Positions 44,601 to 58,670 of a stretch of DNA of 64,000 nt are shown here, in pieces. Within the stretch, counting starts at the first letter, position 1. Every line of letters begins with the position of its first letter. The position numbers were made by a program, and so were the translations under genes. Under the pieces are notes generated by a model. It was not told where the DNA came from, did no database searches, and saw only the letters and a list, made by a program, of their open reading frames with translations. The stretch is from Portulaca oleracea (taxonomy: Eukaryota > Streptophyta > Magnoliopsida > Caryophyllales > Portulacaceae), in contig CM055869.1 of the NCBI GenBank assembly GCA_029582165.1, positions 57,733,518 to 57,797,517 of the forward strand. The letters are read 5' to 3'.

Positions 44601-47552
44601 CGAGTAATAGGGTTCCTAATTGGGTCATTGTAAATGCCCCCCCCCCCCCCCCCCCCCCCCCCCCACACAAAAAAGAAAAAGTAAATTCCCCAACCTCATC
44701 TTTTTTGGGAATGAATACTTTGGCTATCTTATCCACTTGAAGTTGCATTTATTAGAAATGTTTATCTGTTCAGTACCGTGACATGGTGCGGCTGTTTATC
44801 AAAGGAACAGATGGCTTTGCGGGTGCTTTTGCCGAGTGCCTTTGTGGTAGCCCTAACCTATACCAGGTACTACCTTTTGTGTATTGGTACTATTTGTAAA
44901 TACCTGTAATGGACTAAAGTATAATGTCTCATTAAATCTCCTGTGCTTCTTTGCCATGGAGTAATAGGTTGGGTTAATTGGAACCAGTCTCTCTAAATTG
45001 CAAAATTTAGGAGTAAGACTGCTACATCCGACGCCTAGATTTCGGAGTATTGGTTTTGGTTACTTGTAACTACCTGTAAATGATTAAGTATTGTTCTTAT
45101 TGTTTTTATTCCTCTCCAGTGGGGCATTATCTTTGCTAGTTTGCTTCCATTTTCAAATACCTTTAAATTTCAAAATTTCATAATGGCTGTTCAATTGAGT
45201 TGAAATTTTCTACTGGACCTCTAGATTTGCATTCTATTCCTCCTCTTCTGTCAAAATCCCCGTAGTTTCTTCGTTATTTTTCCGTCTTTAACTTTTCTTG
45301 GGGAATACAAATGTAATGGTGCTGAGACATGCGGGTTTACACTTTATCAGGAGGGTGGTAGAAGACCGTGGCACAGTATCAACTTTATCTGTGCACATGA
45401 TGGTTTTACTCTGGCTGATTTAGTAACCTACAATGAGAAACACAATTTGGCGAATGGTGAAGACAATAGAGACGGGGAGAACCATAATAACAGCTGGAAT
45501 TGCGGGCAGGTATGTCTTTTGTAGTTTGCATGCATTGGTTGAACAGTCCATCTTACCGTGAGTACCTGGCAAAACTGACCCAAAATACTAAACGTCACTC
45601 GAAAATTGATCCAAAACAAACTTGTCCAAAGATTGCTTCTTTTTTATATTGGACCCAAAATCGGTTGACTGAATCAACCCGAATGAAACATTGATTGATC
45701 TGAAATTCACACAATGAACGGAGTGACTCATTTGCCGGGTATAGCTGGAAACCATTCTCTCTTGTCATTTGAATCTCTTGATTTTATTCATTTTTTGATA
45801 GCGCATCCAAACAGAGTTTATGGTTGGGACAGCTGCATGGGAAGTGAACGATCATTGTTGATTTAACATATAAAAACAGCGTTTTAGCAGTCAGTCAAGA
45901 TGCATGGATTGACATGACACCGATTCAAACTCTCAGTGACTCGTCCAGTTGTTTTTCAGGAGGGCGAATTCGCAAGTGCTTCTGTCAAGAGATTAAGGAA
46001 GCGACAGATGCGGAATTTCTTTCTCTGCCTCATGGTCTCTCAAGTATGGCTTCTTTCATGAATTATATGCTCTCTATAAAGTTGGTTGGATGAACACTGT
46101 CCAGTGTCCACCTTGGTGAACTTCTATTTCAAAATAATCAAATACCCTAGGATTCTGCTTTGGACGTTTTTTTGCCGTTCATTTTCTCTTCTTTGTTGGA
46201 TTTTTGTTTTTGGGTTTCGTTTGAATCTATTCTGATTTCTGACCGATTTTCGTGTTAATGCAGGGTGTTCCTATGATCTACATGGGCGATGAGTACGGTC
46301 ACACAAAAGGAGGAAACAATAACACATATTGCCACGATAACTATGTAGGAATTTACTTACCCATTCATTTATCCTGTACCGTTTAAAATGCATACACGAA
46401 TCCTGTTCTTTAATTTTTCGTTTTGGATACAGATCAACTACTTCCGATGGGACAAGAAAGAGGAGTATGCTTCTGATTACTTCAGATTTTGCTGTCTGAT
46501 CACCAAGTTTCGCCAGTGAGTTGACACTCAATCTAAAACTAATCCCACCTGAGTAGATTTTTGATTATTTCATCATAAAAACATGTTCTTATTTATATTG
46601 CAGTGAATGTGAATCACTCGGTTTAAACAACTTCCCCACATCGGAGAGACTGCAATGGCATGGTCATACACCCGGGAAACCCGATTGGTCAGAAACCAGT
46701 CGTTTTGTGGCCTTTACTCTGGTATGCTGCACTTCCCAGGATCTACCTTAGTTTCTGGATCAAACAAACTTATGTCATTTTCTTTTCCGGTTTTGTGGGA
46801 ATATCACTATATGGAGCATTAAAGCTAGCAAACCTTAAACCTTATACAATCGCTTGAACCAAACACTTCCTGAATTTATCCGACCCGGAAAAACCCAGGT
46901 CTAGTCATGATATTTCTCATATTTCTGTTGTCTGAACTCGATTATGACCCGAATTTACGTATGTTCAAATTGTTCACCCCAAAAAAAACCGTGTAACGGT
47001 CCTCAAATTTTTCATCCAAATTTGACATTGATTGGTTTGACCGACTCAAATCTGACTTGGACCTGAATTTTTGTCAGTGCTACTGTTGGAACCAAATAGC
47101 TGACCCGAGACAAAAGTAAGATATTTGTCTGGAGTCTACCTAATCTTTACTCTTCGCCTACATCTGGATCATCCTGGACCCCACCCACACAAGCGGGACC
47201 CACACCTAGAGTTATCGTTGTTGCTGAATAGATTACTTGTTATTTGAACGCGCTAATTAGACTATCCTGACTAATCGATTTGCAGAGGGACTTGGTGAAG
47301 GGAGAAATATACGTCGCCTTCAACACGAGCCATTTGCCAGCCCTTGTGACCTTGCCGGAGCGCCAGGGCTACAGATGGGAGCCTCTGGTGGACACCAGCA
47401 AACCGGCACCATTCGACTTCCTCACCGACGACCTTCCCGAAAGAGAGATAGCAGTCAAACAATACCAGCATTTCCTCGACGCGAATTCTTACCCGATGCT
47501 CAGCTATTCGTCCATTATTCTTGTGCTGAAGCCGGACCAAGCAAACGCCTAG
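38682..47552 (+). CDS. ISA3: Isoamylase 3, chloroplastic (starch debranching enzyme), copy A, 18 exons
   Basis: Hydrolyses alpha-1,6 branches of glucan, chiefly short-chain debranching during starch breakdown in plastids. Exons: 38682-39038, 40465-40647, 40750-40842, 41341-41493, 42239-42330, 42559-42700, 42768-42875, 43340-43425, 43749-43820, 43932-44058, 44487-44573, 44774-44866, 45351-45509, 45960-46043, 46264-46344, 46433-46515, 46604-46721, 47286-47552. All introns are GT...AG and the phases join without a stop, giving 794 residues (the family is about 760-790). The first ~55 residues are Ser/Asn/Pro-rich, a transit peptide. A CBM48-like domain follows ([16 protein letters not shown]), then the GH13 barrel with nucleophile Asp419 (DGFRFDL), acid Glu475 (AEAWD) and Asp548 (AHDGF). 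ISA3 rather than ISA1/ISA2 is judged from remembered similarity throughout ([16 protein letters not shown]). The ATG at 38,682 was chosen because MEVSF fits a transit peptide start. Confidence 0.93.
41673..41856. repeat. Dispersed ~185-bp repeat in ISA3 copy A intron 4
   Basis: The segment from TTGTTACTCGGACTCGGG to GAGTCGGAGTAACATAG has inverted-looking termini. It is closely related to 52,556-52,741 in copy B, but sits in a different intron. No clean TSD was found at this copy. Confidence 0.7.
42925..42949. repeat. Poly-A run in ISA3 copy A intron 7
   Basis: A run of about 25 adenines with no associated target duplication. It may be a microsatellite or a trace of retroposition. Confidence 0.7.
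44059..44252. mobile_element. Stowaway-like remnant in ISA3 copy A intron 10
   Basis: The left end is TACTCCCTCTGTTTCAGTTTG. The right end, complemented, is CATCCGTTTCAGTTGTG, giving inverted termini of the Stowaway type. The equivalent intron of copy B (56,474-56,646) carries the same element, so it pre-dates the duplication. Confidence 0.65.
44637..44664. repeat. Poly-C run in ISA3 copy A intron 11
   Basis: 28 consecutive cytosines, followed by ACACAAAAAAG. Copy B has a shorter run at the corresponding intron (56,036-56,048 on the plus strand as G). Other C/G runs occur at 43,527-43,539, 57,178-57,193 and near 61,976-61,986. Confidence 0.8.
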
Positions 47553-48162
47553 ATTTGGACCCACCCACCATCTACCATGCATGATATTGTACATTCTCCT
47601 AGACCTTATATAGATAATGCATTTATATAGCAGGAAAAAGAAGAGAAGAATAGAGAAGAAAGTATGCTTCTACAAGCAGCAAGTCTGGTGGCAATTATAA
47701 GAGATGAGATTATGAGTATATGAGAGTATCCTTTGTCATCTTAGATTTGTTAATGGCCTTGGTTTTATGAGTGCCATCTCATGTAAATGAAGCACGCTCA
47801 TATTCGAGACCTCGTCTCTTTCGTATAGATGAATAAAATGTCTTACTTTATCTCTATTATCTATTATCTTGGGTTCTTTCTGAACTATGGAATGAAGCGA
47901 TAAACAATTGACCAATACTGATCAACAATAATCAGTAGTGGTGAGCAATAAGTTGAAAAGAACAAGCCCTAAGACAATTTGTCAACTCGTTGACGAAGTT
48001 GGCTCTTTTTGTATTATGCATGGAACTAAAATCTACAAATACACAGGGTTGAACCGATCAGCGGATCAACACTAACCAACACCAATCAGCGTTGATCAGT
48101 ACTTGTCAGCACTGCTTAGCAATAAGTTATTTATGATAAATTGAAAAGAATAGGCTAAAAAT
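47553..48162. terminator. 3' untranslated region of ISA3 copy A and inter-gene spacer
   Basis: AATAAA at 47,832-47,837, about 280 bp after the stop, is the likely poly-A signal. Downstream are short repeated segments (GTTGAAAAGAA and AAATACACAGG twice; CAATAATCAG/CACCAATCAG). The second segment overlaps the end of the oxidoreductase gene, so the gene end was partly duplicated. Confidence 0.5.
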
Positions 48163-50193
<2,031 letters not shown>

Positions 50194-50456
50194 TTTGGGG
50201 GGTTGGTTTTGGGTTGTGTTTTTTGTGGGTTTTGTGATGAGGAAAGGACGGATTTGAGGGAGGTAGTAATTAGAACAGGTGGATAGTGGTGGTAGATGGA
50301 TAAGAAAGTGTGGCCCTACACTACTTACTTCCCATCTAATTCAACATCATTCATCAATGATTGTTTTCTTTTGAGGGTGAAAAGAATTTTCACTTTAATT
50401 CTTTTGTTTAAAATGGTATTATCGAGGAAAAAAAGTTATATTTTAAGAGCAATAAG
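50194..50456 (-). promoter_or_regulatory. Upstream region of the oxidoreductase gene
   Basis: 263 bp between the ATG and the terminal-repeat element to the right. On the gene strand the leader is C/A-rich. No TATA box was assigned with confidence. Confidence 0.3.
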
Positions 50457-51009
50457 TAGGAATGACAACTAGATCTGAGTTTGAAAGTAAATTTGACCCG
50501 ATTTGAGGCTAAAAGTTCAATTTGAATCCGAGAAAAAATAACATAGAGCCGATCTAGAGAGGCGCCCCCCTCCGAGCCTAGGTCCGACTAAATCTGATTA
50601 TCGTATAAAAATAAGAAAATTGAAAACAAAATCTAAAAATATATATAACCTTGATTCCGTGACTCGATTGATACTGAGTGTAGAAAACCTAATCTCTATA
50701 CTGTTGGAGCTTGTGATTCTTCTTTTAGGTTTATGATTTAGAATATTGTGGGAATATTTTGACCATCATTTTCTAGCATGTTGTTGGCATTGTACTTTTA
50801 CAATTATCATATGATATAACCAATGCAACCAAAATGTATTTTTAATAGGTTTATGGTTTGGAATTTCATGGGAATTTTATGAAAGATAGAAAGATCAGTT
50901 AGCTCAGTTTATATCTAGACTCAATTGTTTAAGTTACTTCCGATTATTAATCAGAATTGTACTTGGATATTTCCAAATTCGATCCGATTTTAACCCATTG
51001 TCATTCCTC
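50457..51009. mobile_element. Terminal-inverted-repeat element related to 8,473-9,031
   Basis: The left end is TAGGAATGACAACTAGATC. The right end, complemented, is CGAGGAATGACAATGGGTT. The GGAATGACAA cores are a perfect inverted pair. Length is about 553 bp, close to the 559-bp relative. The interior contains GACCCGATTTGAGG-like text and no gene. Confidence 0.65.
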
Positions 51010-52136
51010 GTTAAAAATAGTCTATGACTCATGACCTAACATGATCATGGTGGCAAAGTATTGGACTAATAGCATCACGCAGCCCAATTCATATATCTTG
51101 GGATAATCCCTGAACCCACTAGAACTAATGGGTCTGGATCTGGAGCTTCATTTGGGTTTCTTCTTCAAAGGCCAAACAAGCTCCCGCCCAATTAGAATGA
51201 GAGTTGGAGATTTATCATTCTCATCAGGTTTGGATTTTGGCGGACGCAATTTTTTTGTTGGAATTGTCGGTACTCTTGGAAAGCTCCTTGTGGGCCTCAT
51301 GATGTTGTGATGTGTATCTCATTTCTCCTTCCGCTAGGATTGTAGGGTTGTAGAGGATATCTAATGGATGAGCCAACCTTACCATTGTAAAAAAAAAATA
51401 CAAATGTAAAGGTAAAACCACTCAATCTTTCTATAATTTTCCAAATTTATTTAATATTTTCATATGAATACAAATTTCTGGAAAGTTACCCCTTTTTTCA
51501 TTTTATCTCTTATCTATTAGTTGTTTCACAGTCTTTAATGTTCTTTTTTTTTTATATTAAAAATCTCATATAATATTTTATCAAAAATAATATTTTTCAC
51601 TATGAATCTAACAATATTGATTTTATATACACTATTTATTGAGATTTTAGTGGTCGTAATTTTTTAAATTTGACTAATATATAAACCAACGTGACAGATT
51701 TCAAGCCAAACTTTTTTATATTGGGCTTAGTTCTTGGGATTATTAAACATTTCAAGCCAAACTTATTTTACAGTACCTAACATTTTAAAAAACAATTGGG
51801 CTAATACTACTTTTTGTACAATAAACATAATAAAATATAATTATCTTCTAATAACGATAAATTATTGTAACCATTTTAACTTTAATTAGAGAAATAACAA
51901 ATAAATAAGTTACGTTTATAGTTTAATAGTTAAAAAGTTACAATGAAAAGTCACAAATTCCAATAAAATTGAACTTGAAAATTTAATTTTGCGGGTCAAA
52001 CGGGGCGCGTCGAATTTGACCCGCTAACTTTCAAGTTCGGTGCATTGCTGGTTTAATTGAGAAAATCTTGTTCAAAACCCTAAAGTTCTGGGCGGGTTTG
52101 AGTCGGGTTATCGGGTTGGGTCAGAAATCACCCGCT
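51010..52136. other. Spacer left of ISA3 copy B, no supported gene
   Basis: AT-rich DNA with GGGTCGGGTT/GACCCGC-like fragments near 51,990-52,120. Similarity between the two ISA3 copies ends around the stop codon at 52,137, so this stretch is outside the duplicated unit. Confidence 0.55.
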
Positions 52137-52555
52137 CTAGTTTCCTTGGTCCAGCTTCAGCACCAGAATGATGGATGAGTAGCTGAGCATCGAGTAAGAA
52201 TTCGCGTCGAGGAAATGCTGGTACTGTTTGACTGCTATCTCTCTTTCGGGAAGGTCGTCGGTGAGGAAGTCGAATGGCGCCGGTTTGCTGGTGTCCACCA
52301 GAGGCTCCCATCTGTAGCCCGGGCGCTCCGGCAAGGTCAGGACGGTTGGCAAATGGCTCGCGTTGAAGGCGACATATATTTCTCCCTTCACCAAGTCCCT
52401 CTGCAAACCGATTAGTTAAGGACAGTCTAATTAGCACGTTGAAATAGCAAGTGATCTATTCAGCAACAATGATAACTCCCAATGTGGATGCTGCTTATGT
52501 GTGGTCCTGGAAGATCTAGATGTAGGTAAGAGTAAAAATTAGGTAGACTCTAGAC

Positions 52556-52741
52556 CTATGTTACTTAGACTTGTGTACGCATGTCCTTATCGGACACGAA
52601 TACGGGCGTTGACTCGGCTATTTTAAAGAAATTTTATACATTTTCATTGTAAATTTGAAGTGTCGAGTGTCGTACCCTTGTCCGGGTATCAAGGGTCCGA
52701 CACGAGTACGGCAGCGAAAATGAAGAGTCGGAATAACATAG
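52556..52741. mobile_element. 186-bp MITE with 8-bp TSD in copy B intron 17
   Basis: It begins CTATGTTACTTAGAC and ends GTCGGAATAACATAG. It is flanked by a perfect 8-bp duplication CTCTAGAC (52,548-52,555 and 52,742-52,749). The relative in copy A lies in intron 4, so this one inserted after the ISA3 copies separated. Confidence 0.82.
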
Positions 52742-55682
52742 CTCTAGACAAATATCTTACTTTTGTCCCGGGTCCCAGTCCAATTCGGGTCGATCAAATA
52801 GGTTAATGTCAAAATTCAAACGAAAAATTAAGATTGTTACCCGGTTGTTTTAGGGGCGGACAATCCGAACAAACATAAATTCCAGTCATATTCGGGTTCA
52901 GACAATTGAAATATGAGAAATATCGTGACCAAACCTGATTTTTCCCGGATCGAACAAATTCGGATCAGACAAAATTTTGCTAGCTCTAGGGTTTGCTAGG
53001 TTTAGGGTTTGTTCTTTAGGGGGGTTAATGCCCCCTTTACTTAAATGAGCCTAAATTAACCCATTCTTCCCATATTTTCAACACTCAACACTCAACTTTT
53101 ATACAAACTTACCAATCCTTACTTTGCCCAACCTTTCCATACTCTTGAAAAGACCAGGCCGAAACCCAAATACTCTGCATAGCAATATTCTCGCGAAACC
53201 CAAAAATTATCCCAAGTTTATCTCACTTTTGTCTCAGGTAAAGTGTTTGGTTCAAGCAATTGGATGAGGGTTAAGGTTTGCTAGCTTTAATGCTCTATAT
53301 AGTGATATTCCCACAAAACCGGAAAAGAAAATGACATAAGTTTGTTTGATCCAGAAACTAAGGTAGATCCTGGGAAGTGCAGCATACCAGAGTAAAGGCC
53401 ACAAAACGGCTGGTTTTTGACCAATCGGGTTTTTCAGGTGTATGACCATGCCATTGCAGTCTCTCTGATGTGGGGAAGTTGTTTAAACCGAGCGATTCAC
53501 GTTCACTGCAAGATAAATAAGAACATTTCTTATGATGAAACAGTCAAATACTACTCAGGTGGGATTAGTTTTAGAGTAAGTATCGACTCACTGGCGAAAC
53601 TTGGTGATCAGACAGCAAAATCTGAAGTAATCAGAAGCATTCTCCTCTTTCTGGTCCCATCGGAAGTAGTTGATCTGTATCCAAAACGAAAAAATAAAGA
53701 ACAGGATTCGTGTATGCATTTTTACGGTACAGGATAAATGAATGGGGTAAGTAATTCCTACATAATTATCATGGCAATATGTGTTATTATTTCCTTCTTT
53801 TGTGTGACCATACTCATCGCCCATGTAGATCATAGGAACACCCTGCATGAACACGAACGTCGGTCAGAAATCAGAATAGATTCAAATGAAACCCAAAAAC
53901 AAAAATCGAACAAAAAAGAGAAAATGAACGAGGAAAAGACGTCCCAAACAGCATCCTAGGGTATTTGACTATTTGATTATTTTGAAATGGAAGTTCGCTA
54001 ATGTGGATCGTGTTCATCCATCCATCCAACTTGTATCTGAGACAGGACATATATAATTCATGAAAGAAGGCATACTTGAGAGACCATGAGGCAGAGAAAG
54101 AAATTCCGCATCTGTCGCTTCCTTAATCTCTTGACAGAAGCACTTGCGAATTCGCCCTCCTGAAAAACAACTAGACGAGTCACTGAGAGTTTGAATCGAT
54201 GTCATGTCAATCCATGCATCTTGACTGACTGCTAAAATGCTGTTTTTATATGTTAATGAACATCATTAGTGTCTCATGCAGCTTCCCCAACTATAAGCTC
54301 TGTTCGAATGCACTCACAAAAACGAATATAATCAAGAGATAGAGGCTTCGAGTAAACCTGACAAACGGGTCATGCAGTTCGGAAATGGGTAAGGCTGAAA
54401 AGTAAAAACTTGGCACAATTTGGGACAAAAATTATGGACTGTATGTTTATCAAATGACTAATAATATATCAGTGACCTCTACTCCGAAGGCCTAGATCCG
54501 TATGTCGATCGGGATTTTCAAATCAATCGATGTTTCATTTGTGGTTTGCTTTGGGTGACTTTTCACTTACGGGTCAATTTCAGGTCGGCCAGTTTTCGGT
54601 CCAACATGATTTCCAGCGAAAAATAAGCATCTTTGGGGGAAAAAAGAAATCAGATCGGGCTTGAATCGGTTTGGATCAATTGGGGTTTCGGATCCATTTT
54701 CTAGTGAAGCTTTTTGGGTATGGGTCCCGGTCGTTCAGTTCATATTTTGGGTCGATTTTGCCACGTCTAGTTTCCATCAAGGCATCAATGCATAGCAACT
54801 AGAAAGACATAACATACCTGCCCACAGTTCCAGCTGTTATTATGGTTCTCCCCGTCTCTGTTGTCTTCACCATTTGCCAAATTGTGTTTCTCATTGTAAG
54901 TCACTAAATCGGCCAGAGTAAAACCATCATGAGCACAGATAAAGTTGATACTGTGCCACGGTTTTCTACCCCCCTCCTGATAAAGTGTAAACCAGCATGT
55001 CTCAGCACCATTATGTTTGTATTCCCTCACAAAACAAGTTAAGACGGAAAAGTAAAGAAGAAACTACGGGGATTTGAGAGGAGGAATATAATGCAAATCT
55101 AGTGGTTCAGTAAAAAGTTTCAACATACAATTGAACAAACCATAATGAACCAGGTAAACAGAAACAAACATAACATAGAGTAGAGTAGTATTTGGAACGG
55201 AAGCAAACTAGCAAAGATAATACCCCATTGGAGAGGAGAAAAAACAAAGACAAGAACAATACTTTAGCATTTACCAGTAGTTACTAATGACCAAAACCAT
55301 TATTCCAAAATCCCGCTAGGCGGGGTATGGAGGGGTTGGATGTAGCAGTCTTACCCCTAAATTTTGCAATTTAGAGAGACTGGTTCCAGTTGACCTAAGA
55401 TTTAGAAATCGTCGCTGCCTACTACTCTATGGAAAAGAAGCAAGAGGAAGGCTTAATGAGACAGTATACTTTAGTCCATTACAGGTAGTCTCAAGTACCA
55501 AAAACAAAAATTAGTACCTGGTATAACTCAGAGCTACCACAAAGGCAGTCGGCAAATTCACCCGCAAAGCCGTCTGTTCCTTTGATAAACAGCCGCACTA
55601 TGTCACGGTACTGAACAGACAGATACTTCCAGTAAATGCAACTTCAAGTGGATGAGATAGCGAAACTATTCATTCAGAAAAG

Positions 55683-55999
55683 GAATTTTGGTCTCTAATA
55701 TGCTCACTTTTGGAGGTATTGGTTTGTAATGTACCAATCTTTAACATTGTACACCATTATACCGACCTTTTGTCCTTATTTATCGTTACTGTGCTAACTT
55801 TTGGTGATAACGAGTAAAACTGGACACTAAGATACTAGCGGTGGTGGTATACTAATGCTCTATTTTACTCATCATAGCCAAAGGTTAGTACATTAACGAT
55901 AAATAGGTCCACAAGGTCAGTACACTAGGGCCCAATGTTAAAGGTAAGTATATTACAGACCAATACCCCCAAAGGTCAGTATATTAGAGACCAAAATTC
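55683..55999. mobile_element. Foldback MITE in copy B intron 11
   Basis: It has a perfect 19-bp terminal inverted repeat, GAATTTTGGTCTCTAATAT and ATATTAGAGACCAAAATTC. The longer imperfect arms include GAGGTATTGG...CCAATACCCCC. It is flanked by AGAAAA-like sequence on both sides. It is absent from the equivalent intron of copy A (44,574-44,773). It is related in style to 9,119-9,649. Confidence 0.8.
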
Positions 56000-58189
56000 A
56001 GAAAAAAAGAGGGGTTTAGTTTTTTTTTTTTTTTTTGGGGGGGGGGGTGTTTACAATGACCTAATTAGGAACCCCATTACTGATAGGACCACTAAATATG
56101 ATCACGCAACCTTGCCATTCCATTCAGACCAAATACCCCAATGAGGAAATGAGCCAACTTGATAAAGTCCTCCGCAGTCCCATGCTTCTGCAATAAGCTG
56201 AGACAAAAAGACATCAAATAAACAGTCAGTCCAAAGAATCAGACCACCCCCCCCCCCCCAAAAAAAAAAAAGAGCCAACACTGCGCCTCCCCAGCTAGTC
56301 ATCCAATATACAGTATGATTCACATGCAACTTTGTTCATGACAAGTGTCGTTGTAGCCTTGTGACCCCCTAGTTAATTCATCAGTCAGTTTTATGATTTC
56401 CTTGTTTTAATAAGCCTAACCATTAGATCAATTGCAAAGGCAACAGCAAACAATAGTTAGAGATGTAGCATCAATCATCCGTTTCAGTTCTGAAGGGTTT
56501 ACAACATTATAATTTTCTAATAGTAGTATTTGAACCTAGTCATAGTAGTTTTACATGATAAACCGTTATACATATAGTGAAAATAAGCAGTCATTGTTTT
56601 TAACAGAATTCCTTAGGTGACAATTAAACCGAAACAGGAGTAATACCTTCACTTTGCCAAGTATGGGATCATTACTGATCATATCAAGCAATGGAGGACT
56701 GGTCAAAGGGGTTCCCGTCGTGAGAAGATCACCCTCTACTGCACTGCCATAAACATTAACAGCATCCCGTAGACTTTAGCAGAAGAAGACCACGGGAAGT
56801 GAGGAGGAAATACCGACAAATTCATTGATTCAAAAAAAAAAAACTAATAAGATGGCGGAATTGTAGTCAGTGTGTCAGGGGATGTTGACCTGCTGCTCCT
56901 AGTCAAGATAGAAGCCAGATCGAAGCGAAATCCATCCACGTGCATCTCTGTGACCCAATATCTGTTGCATGCATAACAGAAATTCCAAGTGAAATATTGC
57001 CTCTTAAGTCTTAATACAGCCAACATTGTAATCAAATCTTCTAACATGTTCTAAATTTGGAGACAGCTTCAAAAGGAAAACAGATTCTAGATTTCTAGAT
57101 TTCCACACAGATAATGGAGAGAATAGTCAATATTTTTGCATCGGAATCTCTGAGAAAATATAGGGAAGCTACAAATTGGGGGGGGGGGGGGGGACAAAGA
57201 AAAACAGCATAACCAGACGCGTAACAACATATAACTGATATAAGTCCGTATTCTTCATGCCTCTCTCAGAAGAAGTTTAGTTGAATAAAGAGATTACCTT
57301 AAGCAATCTACAATGAATTGCCGCACAACAGGATGGTTGCAATTGAAAGTGTTTCCACAACCTGAATAATTATAAAACTCCCCCTGGCATGCATACAAAT
57401 TAAATTTAGACAATCATGATCAAAATGTGACATAACAGCAGCAGCAACAACAATAACAAGAAGAAGCCTGTGAGCTACAACTAGGCATCCAAACGCCAAG
57501 GTGGGGTTTACGACATATTCATCGAGTAGTTTTGTAATATAGTTCAAACAATAAATTGAAGAGGCTCTTAAACAGTATAAACTCAACAGGTATTCACAAA
57601 CTTACGCATCCAAGACCAAGACAGGCTAAAACCGTAAAGAACTAGCATCATCGGTCAAATTAATCATCCTCACTCCTATCACGAAACCTGTGGTCTTTAG
57701 CAAATTTCACAACTCAAACAATAATAAAGGCGGGAAAACATAACACTGCACACCCCAAAATAAATAACTTTTTTTTTTTCATATGCAAGTGCAGTACAAT
57801 ATAGCAACAGAAGTCAGAGAAATACCATTGGTGCAAGCATATAGAAGATACTGTTATCGATCCCTCTAAAAGATATAATTGGGCCTTTCTCATTTCCTTC
57901 AGCTGTGTGATTAAAAACTACATCCATAATAACCTGCAAAACCCGAAAGAATTAATAGGATTACTAATACGAAACAAAAATAGCACGCCAGGAGGCTCAC
58001 CTCGATATCCCTTTTATGTGCCTCTCTGACAAGAAATTTAAACTCATTTACGGCATCACGGCCACAATTGCGTATGCCAGATGACGAGTACCGGATCATT
58101 GGTGAAAAGAAACTGACGGTAGAATAACCCCAAAAGTTCACCCTGCAAATGATATCAATTTTAGTCTTAAATTTTGCTATTTGTAAAAC

Positions 58190-58670
58190 TCATACAAGCA
58201 CGTGTCAACAAACAGCGGTTGAGCACTAGAGCTGAAGTATGTGGACAATTCCAATGGACAAGAATTTGACTTATGGAAGAAGATATACATAATACATTCC
58301 ATTAAGCGATACCCAAACATTAGATACTAATTGCAGCATAGCCTGTGAACCACAACCCATAAACGGAAAACATACAAGCCGCATGTACTATTTCACTACT
58401 TGTTTTACGAAAAACTCCAAAAAGAAGTTTTTTGAAGAAACAGACAGAATAAACTATTAGAATAGAATACCACACAACCTCTCAAGGTATACCAAACCAA
58501 AACCCAGTATGCTCCCACTATTGAAAGAGTATGAATACCAAGATGCATACAGCCTTTAACTAGTTTAAGTTTCAAACACACCGAAATAGTTGAAAATGAG
58601 AAAGTAGTCAACAGCCGGGGAGGGGGCCATAAAATCAAAGGATCAATCTGTTTTTGAAGAAATACATGAC
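58190..58670. other. Extra ~490 bp in copy B intron 5
   Basis: The intron between exons 5 and 6 is 719 bp in copy B and 228 bp in copy A. The surplus begins soon after the exon 6 acceptor side and ends near GTATTCCAAATAATCC. No terminal repeats or coding content were recognised, so it is either an insertion in B or a deletion in A. Confidence 0.5.

Noticed and set aside
51128..51421. Short frames in the spacer between the oxidoreductase gene and ISA3 copy B
   Set aside because: 60-65 codons, no recognisable motif, no splice or promoter context.
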